Assembly: GCA_910585615.1 (NCBI GenBank)
Contig: CAJUFO010000107.1
Location: 1 to 10,301, forward strand
Reading direction: 5' to 3'
DNA length: 10,301 nucleotides
DNA from: an uncultured Acetatifactor sp.
GTDB taxonomy: Bacteria; Bacillota; Clostridia; Lachnospirales; Lachnospiraceae
Under the pieces are notes generated by a model, which made no database searches, had not been told where the DNA came from, and saw only the letters and a program-made list of their open reading frames with translations. The position numbers were made by a program, and so were the translations under genes. Every line of letters starts with the position of its first letter. The first letter of the stretch is position 1. This document shows positions 1 to 7,400 of the stretch, one piece after another.

Positions 1-331
1 TCGGATTCTCCACGCCGTAGGTGAACAGCTTGGGATCCGTGATCTGGTAGAACACCACCGTGTCGATCCGCATGGTGACATTGTCCTTGGTGATCACCGG
101 CTGAGGCGGGAAGTCCGCCACCTGCTCCTTCAGGTTCACCTTTCTGGCCACTTTGTCCAGGAAAGGCACCTTGATGTGGAATCCCACCGACCATGTGCCC
201 TGGTAAGCGCCCAGCCGCTCGATGACATAGGCCTGTGCCTGGGGCACGATTTTCAGGCAGGACACCAGCACCGCCAGGATCACCAAAATCAAAATCCCCA
301 TAATCCAACCCATTATTGTTCCCATACCCAT
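1..331 (-). CDS. SPFH/stomatin-like (band 7) membrane protein, N-terminal part
   Basis: The visible 110 residues begin with one hydrophobic segment (about residues 7-28), then the start of an SPFH domain. Recognisable stretches are YVIERLGAY (35-43), VPFLDKVARKVNLKEQ (55-70) and TVVFYQITDPKLFTYGVENP (91-110), typical of QmcA/HflC-like stomatin homologues. These anchor in the membrane by the N-terminal segment and oligomerise into scaffolds that organise membrane domains or proteases. The start at 331 is chosen because AGAGG (339-343) lies 7 bases upstream; in-frame ATGs at 325 and 313 are alternatives. The gene follows the NfeD gene by 54 bases with no visible promoter between, so the two probably form an operon. 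The C-terminal part is beyond the window edge, so family membership is clear but total length is unknown. Confidence 0.9.
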   Translation of the reverse strand, partial: MGMGTIMGWIMGILILVILAVLVSCLKIVPQAQAYVIERLGAYQGTWSVGFHIKVPFLDKVARKVNLKEQVADFPPQPVITKDNVTMRIDTVVFYQITDPKLFTYGVENP

Positions 332-385
332 AATTTTACCTCTTTCCGCGCTTTGTCCAGCGCTTATTTTATTGATGGATAAAGA

Positions 386-994
386 CTACTCCTCCGTTTT
401 CGCCACTTCAGGTTCCTTCTCCTCCGGTCCGGCTTCCGGGACCTGTGGTTCCCCGCCTGGAATCCGCGGCTCCTCCTTCGGCGCTTCCTGCTCCTCTCCC
501 GGAGACGCTGCCATTGGCTGCGGCGCTTCCTCCTTGACGGGTGCGCCTGCTTCCATCCGCTGCTCTGTCCGCACGATCAGCTTAACGCCGCTGATGGCTA
601 CCACGACCACCACGGCCCCCGCCGGAATCCGCACCTTGTCGTCCCAGCTCCTGGCGCTCCACTCCTGGCCGCTCACCGTCACCTGGCCTGTGGCCTGTAC
701 ATTGTCGATTTCGCCGGTGACGATGGCCTGGCGGCCCACCATGCTCTCCACATTGGTCTTCACCCTGTCCCGGTTGAAGTATTTCACCGCGATGGGCCTG
801 GTGAAGAACAATAATGTCAGCGAGACCAGCAGGAACAGGATCACCTGCACAAAAATCGGCGCGTACAATAGAGCCGCGAAAATGGCTACCAGCGCGCCCG
901 CCGCGAACCATATAGTGGTCAGCCCCAGGGTCAGAACTTCGATCACGATGCACAGAATCAATATGACCATCCAGAAAATCAGCACCATATCCAT
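386..994 (-). CDS. NfeD family membrane protein with acidic Pro/Glu-rich tail
   Basis: This 202-residue protein has hydrophobic segments at about residues 3-22, 28-45 and 47-65. A soluble domain follows, of the NfeD C-terminal OB-fold type (about 84-143, with VGRQAIVTGEI, a GQVTVSGQEWSARS stretch and IPAGAVVVVV). It corresponds to the short NfeD form without the serine-protease domain. NfeD proteins pair with SPFH/stomatin-like partners, and the next gene downstream encodes one, which supports a shared membrane role. The start at 994 has a strong GGGGAGG site 8 bases upstream. Residues 147-202 form an unusually long tail rich in Pro and Glu and probably disordered; many short NfeD proteins end soon after the OB fold. 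Molecular function is not known from sequence. Confidence 0.88.
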   Translation of the reverse strand: MDMVLIFWMVILILCIVIEVLTLGLTTIWFAAGALVAIFAALLYAPIFVQVILFLLVSLTLLFFTRPIAVKYFNRDRVKTNVESMVGRQAIVTGEIDNVQATGQVTVSGQEWSARSWDDKVRIPAGAVVVVVAISGVKLIVRTEQRMEAGAPVKEEAPQPMAASPGEEQEAPKEEPRIPGGEPQVPEAGPEEKEPEVAKTEE

Positions 995-1052
995 ACAATT
1001 TTCCTCCCCTTGTCCTTTTTCTCTAAATCCTTTTCACCTAGTTCCTAAACTC

Positions 1053-1081
1053 AGTTTACTATAAAAATCATTTTTTATCAA
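1053..1081 (-). promoter_or_regulatory. sigma-A-like promoter for the nfeD-SPFH operon
   Basis: On the minus strand TTGATA (1076-1081) and TAAACT (1053-1058) are separated by 17 bases in an AT-rich stretch. The predicted transcript would start about 50 bases before the NfeD start codon. It lies just downstream of the hydrolase terminator, which fits an independent transcription unit. The -10 box is imperfect. Confidence 0.6.
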
Positions 1082-1116
1082 CCCATTTCTTTGCACGTTA
1101 CCTGCTCTTAACGTAC

Positions 1117-1144
1117 AAAAAGGGCGGCAGGACATCTGCCGCCC
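1117..1144 (-). terminator. intrinsic terminator of the cell-wall hydrolase gene
   Basis: GGGCGGCAG (1122-1130) and CTGCCGCCC (1136-1144) form a perfect 9-bp stem with a 5-base loop. On the minus strand it is followed at once by five T residues (1117-1121). It begins 14 bases after the hydrolase stop codon. A second small dyad (GATAGC/GCTATC, 1145-1159) overlaps the stop codon. Confidence 0.93.
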
Positions 1145-1157
1145 GATAGCTGGGCTA

Positions 1158-2228
1158 TCAATAGAATACATGGTTTCCGATTACCAGGCCCTCGCGCCCA
1201 TTGTTGCGGCGGAAGTGGGTCAGGTCGCCTACATTGGACACGCCTGCCAGGGCCTCCTGGGCCGCCTGGACACATTCGGCGCTATAGCTGCCGGATGCGT
1301 ACACGCTGTTGAGCTTGCCGTTCATGGCCGGTGTGAACTGGCCGGATGCATATATCACTCCATGGATGGAATTGGGGTACGCCCCGCTCCTCACACGGTT
1401 CATGACCACTGCGCCCACCGCCAGCTTTCCTTCGTAGCTCTCGCAGCCGGCCTCACAGTAAATCAGGGCGGCCAGCAGCATAGTGGTATCCGCGTCCGTG
1501 GTGTACTCGCCGAAGTTCTTGTGCCTCGATGCCTCTTTCTCCGCGGCAATACGGGCATCAATCTCCTCCATGGTCTCCCCGGAGTCGATGACGAAATCCA
1601 GCACCAGGAATTCCGTGGACACATAACCGTCCTCTCCCTCAAAGTCGATGCACACCCAGCCGTCATCGTACTGGTTCAGCACCTCCACGACCTCACCGCC
1701 GGGCAATAGCCCCCAGATACCGGCATCCGTGGTGGGCTCCATCCTCACCCGCAGGGTCTCGGTGTCCACCGTAGCCACCATCTTGCCCACACTGTTTGCC
1801 AAAGCAAGAGCTTCCTCGTCAAAGAGCAGATACTCGTCCGAGGCCCAGCCGATGATGTTGCCGGACTGCAGCTTCGTCCATCCGTCCCTGCGCTCCAGAA
1901 TCGTGCCTCCGCAATCCTTGTACAGCATGCCTACCTTGTCGGATTCCTCGCTGGCCTCGCTCCTCACGTTCAGCGCGTTCTGCACATTGGCCATCACCAG
2001 CTTGCTCTCCTCAGGCTCCTCCTCTTCCGCTGTAAGGTCAAGGTTAAGCTCCTTCGCCGTGGCGTTCACCACATCCAGCGAATTGCCGGAACCCGGATTG
2101 AACACCGCGGCCACGCCGCCGCAGGTATTATCCGCGCTTGCCCGGGCGGAGATGCCCGCCTCCAGGAGCAGACATATCGACATCAATACTGCTGCCACTG
2201 TACTGAACAGCTTTCTGCATTTTGTCAT
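1158..2228 (-). CDS. secreted SleB-type cell-wall hydrolase with two SH3 domains
   Basis: A 356-residue exported peptidoglycan hydrolase. Residues 1-30 look like a signal peptide: basic MTKCRK, a hydrophobic core, cleavage near ARA-SA. Two bacterial SH3 domains follow (about 77-137, with ALNVRSEAS and DGWTKLQSGNIIGWAS; about 149-211, with TLRVRMEPT and DGWVCIDF), then a linker and a Hydrolase_2/SleB-like domain (249-356). In that domain IYCEAG (256-261) carries the probable catalytic Glu259, followed by AVVMNRVRSGAYPNS, GQFTP and the terminal GNHVFY. SleB-family enzymes act on peptidoglycan, many as lytic transglycosylases in spore cortex; vegetative relatives with SH3 repeats are common, so a sporulation role is not established. 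The frame is open to an ATG at 2249, but a GGAGG site sits 7 bases before the ATG at 2228, so I use 2228. The gene has its own promoter and terminator. Confidence 0.9.
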   Translation of the reverse strand: MTKCRKLFSTVAAVLMSICLLLEAGISARASADNTCGGVAAVFNPGSGNSLDVVNATAKELNLDLTAEEEEPEESKLVMANVQNALNVRSEASEESDKVGMLYKDCGGTILERRDGWTKLQSGNIIGWASDEYLLFDEEALALANSVGKMVATVDTETLRVRMEPTTDAGIWGLLPGGEVVEVLNQYDDGWVCIDFEGEDGYVSTEFLVLDFVIDSGETMEEIDARIAAEKEASRHKNFGEYTTDADTTMLLAALIYCEAGCESYEGKLAVGAVVMNRVRSGAYPNSIHGVIYASGQFTPAMNGKLNSVYASGSYSAECVQAAQEALAGVSNVGDLTHFRRNNGREGLVIGNHVFY

Positions 2229-2268
2229 GATTTTTACCTCCATAAACAAATTCTTAAGACTTTGCGTT

Positions 2269-2309
2269 AAGTTATTCCTTTTTCTTCATAAAGTTATTAC
2301 AAAGTTATT
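2269..2309 (-). repeat. three AATAACTT direct repeats in the hydrolase leader
   Basis: On the minus strand AATAACTT occurs at 2302-2309, 2291-2298 and 2269-2276, offset by 11 and 22 bases, close to one and two helical turns. They lie in the predicted 5' leader between the promoter and the ribosome binding site. The phasing suggests protein-binding sites, but AT-rich DNA can produce such repeats by chance. Confidence 0.4.
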
Positions 2310-2324
2310 AAATTTGTTACGAGT

Positions 2325-2353
2325 ATCATAACAGATGTTACGGGAATTGTCAA
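2325..2353 (-). promoter_or_regulatory. strong sigma-A promoter for the hydrolase gene
   Basis: On the minus strand a perfect TTGACA (2348-2353) is followed after 17 bases by TATGAT (2325-2330), close to consensus. The predicted start near 2318 gives a leader of about 90 bases. The -35 box begins a few bases past the stop of the upstream methyltransferase gene. An operator-like dyad TAACA-ga-TGTTA (2329-2340) abuts the -10 box, and TGTTACG occurs on the plus strand at 2315-2321 and 2336-2342, 21 bases apart. Confidence 0.85.
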
Positions 2354-2357
2354 GTTT

Positions 2358-3146
2358 TCATTTTTTCCTTTGGCGATGGGCTTCATACACAAGCAAAGCC
2401 GCACTGACAGCGGCATTCAGAGACTCCACCTGTCCCTCCATGGGAATCTTTAACAGGCTGTCAGCGCATTGGGCCAGCTCTCTGCTCAGGCCCCTGCCCT
2501 CGTTTCCTATCAGGAACGCCGTCCCCTTTCGGTAGCAAAAGCCATCATAATCTTTTTCCCCGGCCAGATGGGCAGCATAGACGCGCATTCCCCTCTCCCG
2601 CATCTGCCCCACGGCCCGGCCCATGTCTTCCGTATAGACGAAGGGCACTCTGTAAATCGAACCCATGGTGGCCCGAATCGTCTTGGGATTATAGATGTCC
2701 ACAGTCCCCTGGCTCATGACGATTCCGGTGACTCCCGCGCCCTCCCCTGTCCTGACGATGGTGCCCAGGTTGCCGGGGTCCTGCAAATCCTCCAGCGCCA
2801 CCAGCAGGGGATCGGGCACTGAGAGGAGCTGTTCCAGGGTATGCCTGGGCCGCTCCACCACGCACAGGATTCCCTGGGGCGTCTGGGTGTCGGAGATCTT
2901 CCGGAACACTTCCTCGGACACTGTCTCGTATCCAATCCGCTCCATCTTTGCCGAAATCCGTGGCTGCTCTCTGCTCTTCTCCAGCGCCTGGGGCGTGACA
3001 TAAATCTCCCGCACGGACTCCCGGGGGGCCTCTTCGCACATCTTAAAGCCCTCTGCCAGAAAAATGCCCGCGCTGCGCCGCTCTCTGGCATTGGCCTGCC
3101 ACAGCGCCACCTGTTTTGCCTTTGGATTGGAATAACTTGTAATCAT
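2358..3146 (-). CDS. TrmH/SpoU-family RNA 2'-O-ribose methyltransferase
   Basis: A 262-residue SPOUT enzyme that transfers a methyl group from S-adenosylmethionine to a ribose 2'-OH of rRNA or tRNA in the cytoplasm. All three SpoU motifs are visible: motif 1 LEDLQDPGNLGTIVRTGEGAG (about 118-138, Asn126 and Arg132 conserved), motif 2 FLIGNEGRGLS (211-221), and motif 3 IPMEGQVESLNAAVSAALLVYE (about 234-255), which build the knotted cofactor site. The N-terminal part (about 1-95) resembles the substrate-binding domain of RlmB/YsgA-like members (SAGIFLAEGFKM, IYVT). The start at 3146 has GGGAGGG a few bases upstream. The exact target nucleotide cannot be told from sequence, so no gene symbol is given. 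A terminator-like hairpin separates it from pfkA upstream. I see no clear promoter of its own, so it may depend on read-through. Confidence 0.9.
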   Translation of the reverse strand: MITSYSNPKAKQVALWQANARERRSAGIFLAEGFKMCEEAPRESVREIYVTPQALEKSREQPRISAKMERIGYETVSEEVFRKISDTQTPQGILCVVERPRHTLEQLLSVPDPLLVALEDLQDPGNLGTIVRTGEGAGVTGIVMSQGTVDIYNPKTIRATMGSIYRVPFVYTEDMGRAVGQMRERGMRVYAAHLAGEKDYDGFCYRKGTAFLIGNEGRGLSRELAQCADSLLKIPMEGQVESLNAAVSAALLVYEAHRQRKK

Positions 3147-3185
3147 ATGCCCTCCCTGCGTCCCTCACAGAATATCACTGCGTGC

Positions 3186-3221
3186 AAAAGCGGCCATTTC
3201 CCGCAAAACGGCCGCCTTTTT
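3186..3221 (-). terminator. hairpin terminator, possibly bidirectional, after pfkA
   Basis: GCGGCC (3190-3195) and GGCCGC (3210-3215) form a 6-bp GC-only stem with a 14-base loop. On the minus strand four T residues follow (3186-3189); on the plus strand five follow (3217-3221). It lies between the pfkA stop and the methyltransferase gene. The stem is short and the minus-strand T-run weak, so it may be a partial terminator or attenuator. Confidence 0.6.
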
Positions 3222-3227
3222 ATGAAA

Positions 3228-3329
3228 TATACTGCTTAACGATTTCACTTGCCGTGAAACCAGACTGCATAACGCTGACTGGTTCATTCGCATGATTACA
3301 TTAGGCAGCATTCAGCGTTATGCAGTATA
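3228..3329 (-). repeat. inverted-repeat element with three related arms (MITE-like or structured RNA)
   Basis: The ends are near-perfect inverted repeats: TATACTGCTTAACG (3228-3241) and CGTTATGCAGTATA (3316-3329), 13 of 14 matching. An internal copy, ACTGCATAACGCTGA (3264-3278), is a perfect 15-base complement of TCAGCGTTATGCAGT (3312-3326). The right arm can therefore pair with either of two left arms, not both. Two further hairpins sit inside: TTTCAC/GTGAAA (3243-3259) and AACCAG/CTGGTT (3258-3284), the latter with arm 3264-3278 exactly filling its loop. The outer ends read TA-TACTGC...GCAGTA-TA, which would fit a TA target duplication of an IS630/mariner-type miniature element, but this is inference. 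There is no coding capacity. Confidence 0.7.
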
Positions 3330-3341
3330 ATATGATGAGGA

Positions 3342-4316
3342 TCAGATCGTAAGCCTCCTGGCCACCTCGTACTGATACCTGTCGATGTCCTTCTGCATCT
3401 GCAGGGCCTCCTCGATGCCGAAGTCCGTGAACTCTCCGTAGCGGTAGCCCACCACCCGGTTGGTCTTGCCCTCTAAGAGGATGTCCACCGCGTAGGAGCC
3501 CATGATGGAGGCATAGTATCGGTCCATGGCGGTAGGGCTGCCGCCCCTCTGCATGTAGCCTAGGATGGTGGCCCTGGTCTCGATGCCCGTGGCCGCCTCG
3601 ATGCGCTTTGCCATGGAGGTGGAATGGCCGATGCCCTCCGCGTTGATGATCAGGTGGTGTATCTTGCCCTTCTTGCGGCTCTCGATGATATGGTTGATGA
3701 TCTCCTGCTCGTTATAGTCGTAGTTCTCGGGGAGCAGGATGTCCTCGGCGCCGTTGGCGATGCCGCACCACAGGGCGATATAGCCCGCGTGGCGCCCCAT
3801 GACCTCGATGATGCTGCAGCGCTCATGGGAAGAGGAGGTGTCCTTTACCTTGTCGATGGCTTCCATGGCTGTGTTCACGGCGGTGTCGAAGCCTATGGTG
3901 TACTCTGTGCAGGCGATATCCAAATCAATCGTGCCCGGAATACCGATAGCATTGATGCCCTGCCTGGAAAGCGCCTGGGCCCCTCTGTAGGAGCCGTCGC
4001 CGCCGATGACCACGATGCCGTCTATGCCGTGCTTCCTGCAGATTTCAGCCGCCTTCTCCTGGTATTCCACCTTTTTGAACTCCAGGCACCTGGCCGTGCC
4101 CAGAACGGTGCCGCCCCTCTGTATGATGTCCGACACGTTGCGTGGCGCCATGTCGATGATGTCCTCGTTGAGCAGGCCATTATATCCCTTCTTAACTCCC
4201 TTTACCTTCACGCCCCTGTAGATAGCGGTGCGGACCACCGCGCGGATGGCGGCGTTCATGCCAGGCGCGTCCCCACCGCTGGTCAGTACCGCTATCGTCT
4301 TTATTTCCTTCGCCAT
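3342..4316 (-). CDS. pfkA: ATP-dependent 6-phosphofructokinase
   Basis: A 324-residue enzyme, the usual length for bacterial PfkA, that phosphorylates fructose 6-phosphate to fructose 1,6-bisphosphate in glycolysis. Seen in order: the nucleotide-binding loop TSGGDAPGMNAAIR (12-25), GGDGSYRGA (105-113), the catalytic segment PGTIDLD (127-133) with Asp131, MGRHAGYIAL (173-182), NAEG (225-228) and LGYMQRGGSPTAMDR (252-266). Gly in GGDGS and Gly in PGTID mark the ATP-dependent class; pyrophosphate-dependent relatives usually have Asp and Lys there. Two positions are unusual: TIDLD where TIDND is usual, and Tyr254 where the substrate-binding His of LGHxQRGG is usual. AGGAGG (4326-4331) lies 9 bases before the start. 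The gene has its own promoter in the dnaE-pfkA gap. Confidence 0.96.
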   Translation of the reverse strand: MAKEIKTIAVLTSGGDAPGMNAAIRAVVRTAIYRGVKVKGVKKGYNGLLNEDIIDMAPRNVSDIIQRGGTVLGTARCLEFKKVEYQEKAAEICRKHGIDGIVVIGGDGSYRGAQALSRQGINAIGIPGTIDLDIACTEYTIGFDTAVNTAMEAIDKVKDTSSSHERCSIIEVMGRHAGYIALWCGIANGAEDILLPENYDYNEQEIINHIIESRKKGKIHHLIINAEGIGHSTSMAKRIEAATGIETRATILGYMQRGGSPTAMDRYYASIMGSYAVDILLEGKTNRVVGYRYGEFTDFGIEEALQMQKDIDRYQYEVARRLTI

Positions 4317-4374
4317 TCTCTGTAACCTCCTGTCCCTATTCTGATTCCGTATCTCCCCGTCGCCTACATCCCAC

Positions 4375-4390
4375 GCCGGAGGAATCCGGC
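4375..4390 (-). other. small hairpin in the pfkA leader
   Basis: GCCGGA (4375-4380) and TCCGGC (4385-4390) form a 6-bp stem with a 4-base loop inside the predicted 5' leader of pfkA. On the minus strand no T-run follows, so it is not a terminator for dnaE. T-rich sequence does follow on the plus strand, but there is no plus-strand gene to terminate. Its role is unknown. Confidence 0.5.
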
Positions 4391-4421
4391 TTTGTCTTTT
4401 CGCTTTTCGCTTTCCGCATAT

Positions 4422-4450
4422 ATTTTAATGCATTTGCATACGGTTTTCAA
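4422..4450 (-). promoter_or_regulatory. sigma-A-like promoter for pfkA
   Basis: On the minus strand TTGAAA (4445-4450) and TAAAAT (4422-4427) are separated by 17 bases, starting only a few bases past the dnaE stop. The predicted leader is about 100 bases and contains the hairpin at 4375-4390. With no terminator seen after dnaE, pfkA may also receive read-through. Confidence 0.65.
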
Positions 4451-4453
4451 TAC

Positions 4454-7400
4454 CTATTGGCGGATTTTTACATTTTCCCCGCCGAACAGACCCCCCAGAC
4501 GCTGCTCCAGCGCCCTGTCAGCGGACACGCGCCGGTTCGGTGGCAGGAGCTTGTAGGCTCTGGTGTCCTTTAGGAATATCACCACGTCGTCGTTGCCGTC
4601 GGAGTCCTCGATGGCGGTGAGCAGCTCCTTCTCCCTGGCAAAATAATTGTCCGCGTCCGGGAACTGGATCCAGATGCCGGAGGGCACCTTCTTCTGCGGC
4701 CGGGCCCCGCTTTGGCCCGCACCGTCCCGGCCCGCTCCCTCCGCGCCTGTACTGCCGTCCTGCCGGGCTCCTTGCTTGTCCGGCCTGCTGCCATACTGCC
4801 CGCCGCCCTGCCGACCGTATCCGCCGTTTTTCCCTCCGCCCCCGAAGCCCGCGCTGCCGAAGCTTTCATTGTAACGGTTCCGGAACAGCGGGGCGCCGTT
4901 GGCCTGGGCCGCCTCCTGGAAGCTGACCACCTGCTCGCAGATCAGCTTGCCGTCCTTTTCCTCCTCCATGCTGGCCCGGCCCTTGATGAAGACTCTCGCC
5001 TCCTCCACCAGCATGCTGCCGTATCTCTCATAATCCCTGGGGAACACCACGATCTCCATATTCCCCACCAGATCCTCCAGGTTCAGGAACGCCATCACCT
5101 TGTCGTTCTTGGTGTACTTGATGCTCCTGTCCGCGATCATGCCGCCCACCACCACCCGGGCCTGGTCCTCCACCCGGGCGCTGCCGGTCTCCTCGTCTAA
5201 GGCGAAGTCGCCCGTGGTGTTGGTGATATGCTTCTGCCACAGCTCCTGGTCGGACTCCAGGGGATGGCCGCTTAAGTAGATGCCCAGCACCTCTTTTTCA
5301 AAGGCCAGGACCATCTCCTTGGGGTACTCCCCTACGTCAGGCATGCGGATGTCGAACTCCTCCTTCTGGGACTCGTCCGCAATGTCGAAGAGGGTTATCT
5401 GTCCCGCCAGATTGCTCTTCCTGTCCTTTGTGATGCGCTCCATGATCTGCACATAGACGCTCATGAACTGCTTCCTGGTGCCGCCCAGGCTGTCCAGGGC
5501 CCCGGCCTTGATGAAGTTCTCCACGGCCCGCCTGTTCACGTCCTTGTCTGAGGTGCGCTCCAGGAATTCCTTCAGGTTCTGGAACGGGCCTCTGGCCTTG
5601 CGCTCGGCCACGATGTCGTCGATGGCGGACTGGCCCACGCCCTTGATGGCGGTGAGGGCATAGCGGATGCTCTGTCCGTCCACGGAGAATCCGCTCTGTC
5701 CCTGGTTGATGTCCGGCGGCAGGAGCTCGATGCCCATGTTCCGGCAGGTCAGGGTGTACTCCGACACCTTCTTGGCGCTGTCGATGACGGATGTCATCAG
5801 GGCCGCCATGAACTCCACGGGATAATAGTATTTCAGCCATGCCGTCTGATAGGCCACCACGGCGTAGCAGGCGGCATGGGATTTATTAAAAGCGTACTTC
5901 GCGAAGTCGGTCATGTCGTCGAATATGCCGCTGGCCACCTGCTCGCCGATGCCCCTGGACACGCAGCCGGGCACGCCCTCCTCCGCATTGCCGTAGATGA
6001 AGTTGGCCCGCTCTTTCTCCATGACGGACTGCTTCTTCTTGCTCATGGCCCGGCGCACCAGGTCGCTGCGGCCCAGGGTGTAGCCGCCCAGGTCGCGGAC
6101 AATCTGCATCACCTGCTCCTGGTAGACGATGCAGCCGTAGGTGGGGGCCAGGATAGGCTCCAGCTGGGGGCAGGAGTAGACTACGTCTTTATGGTTATTC
6201 TTTCCCTTGATGTACTTCGGGATGAAGTCCATGGGCCCCGGGCGGTACAGGGAGATGCCTGCGATGATGTCCTCCAGGTTCTGGGGACGCAGCTCTTTCA
6301 TGAAGCTTCTCATCCCGCCGCTTTCCAGCTGGAACACGCCGTCCGTCTTCCCGGTGCCGATGGCCGCCAGCACCAGGGGGTCATTGTAATCGATGCTGTC
6401 GATGTCGATGCGCTCCCCCTTAGTCTCCTCCACGAACCTCACCGCGTCCGCGATCACCGTCAGCGTCCGCAGACCCAGGAAATCCATTTTCAGCAGGCCC
6501 AGCTCCTCCAGGGTGGTCATGGTGAACTGGGTGGTGACGGAGCCGTCGCTTCCCCTGGACAGGGGCACGAAGTTGTCCGCCGACTCCGGGCAGATGACCA
6601 CCCCCGCCGCGTGCATGGAGGTATGCCTGGGCAGTCCCTCCAGACGCTTGCACATGTCGATCAGGTGGCGCACCTGCTCGTCCTCCTGATAGGCCTTGCG
6701 CAGCTCCGGGTTCTTCTCCAGGGCTTTGTCGATGGTGATGTTCAGCTCGGCCGGTATCATCTTGGCGATGGAGTCCACGAAGGCATAGGGCAGGTCCATG
6801 ACCCGGCCCACGTCCCGGATGACGCCCTTGGCCGCCAGCGTACCGAAAGTGACAATCTGCACCACCTTGTCGGAGCCGTACTTCCTGTCCACATAGTCAA
6901 TGACCTCCTGCCTGCGGTTGTAGCAGAAGTCGATGTCGATATCGGGCATGGACACCCGCTCCGGGTTCAGGAACCGCTCGAAGAGCAGGTTGTACCGGAT
7001 GGGCTCGATGTTGGTGATCTTCAGGCAGTAGGACACGATGCTCCCCGCGGCGGAGCCTCTGCCCGGCCCTACGGGGATGCCGTTGCTCCTGGCGTAATTG
7101 ATGAAATCCCACACGATCAGGAAGTAGTCCACATACCCCATGCGGCGGATGACGCCAAGCTCGTAGTCAAGCCGCTCCTGCAGGGTCTGTCCCGTGTCCC
7201 CGGCGGGCTGTGCCCCGTCCCCGTAGCGCTCCGCAAGCCCGTCGCCGCACAGCTTGTTAAGATAGCTCCAGGAGTCGTAGCCTTCCGGCACCTGGAAATG
7301 GGGGAGCTTGGTGACTCCGAATTCTATCTCCACATGGCAGCGGTCCGCGATGCGCTGGGTGTTCTCCAGTGCTTCCCAGGCATAGGGGAACAGGGCCTTC

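Noticed and set aside
372..1064. 230-codon plus-strand open frame
   Set aside because: It is antisense to NfeD, which has a good start, ribosome binding site, promoter and partner gene.
2229..2249. Upstream ATG extending the hydrolase by 7 residues
   Set aside because: The extension would place the GGAGG ribosome binding site inside the coding region; the ATG at 2228 has correct spacing and gives a proper signal peptide.
2315..2341. WalR (YycF) binding site upstream of the hydrolase gene
   Set aside because: TGTTAC half-sites are present, but they are 21 bases apart instead of the 11-base offset of the known two-part WalR motif.
4375..4400. Terminator between dnaE and pfkA
   Set aside because: The hairpin has T-rich sequence only on the plus-strand side, whereas both genes are transcribed from the minus strand.
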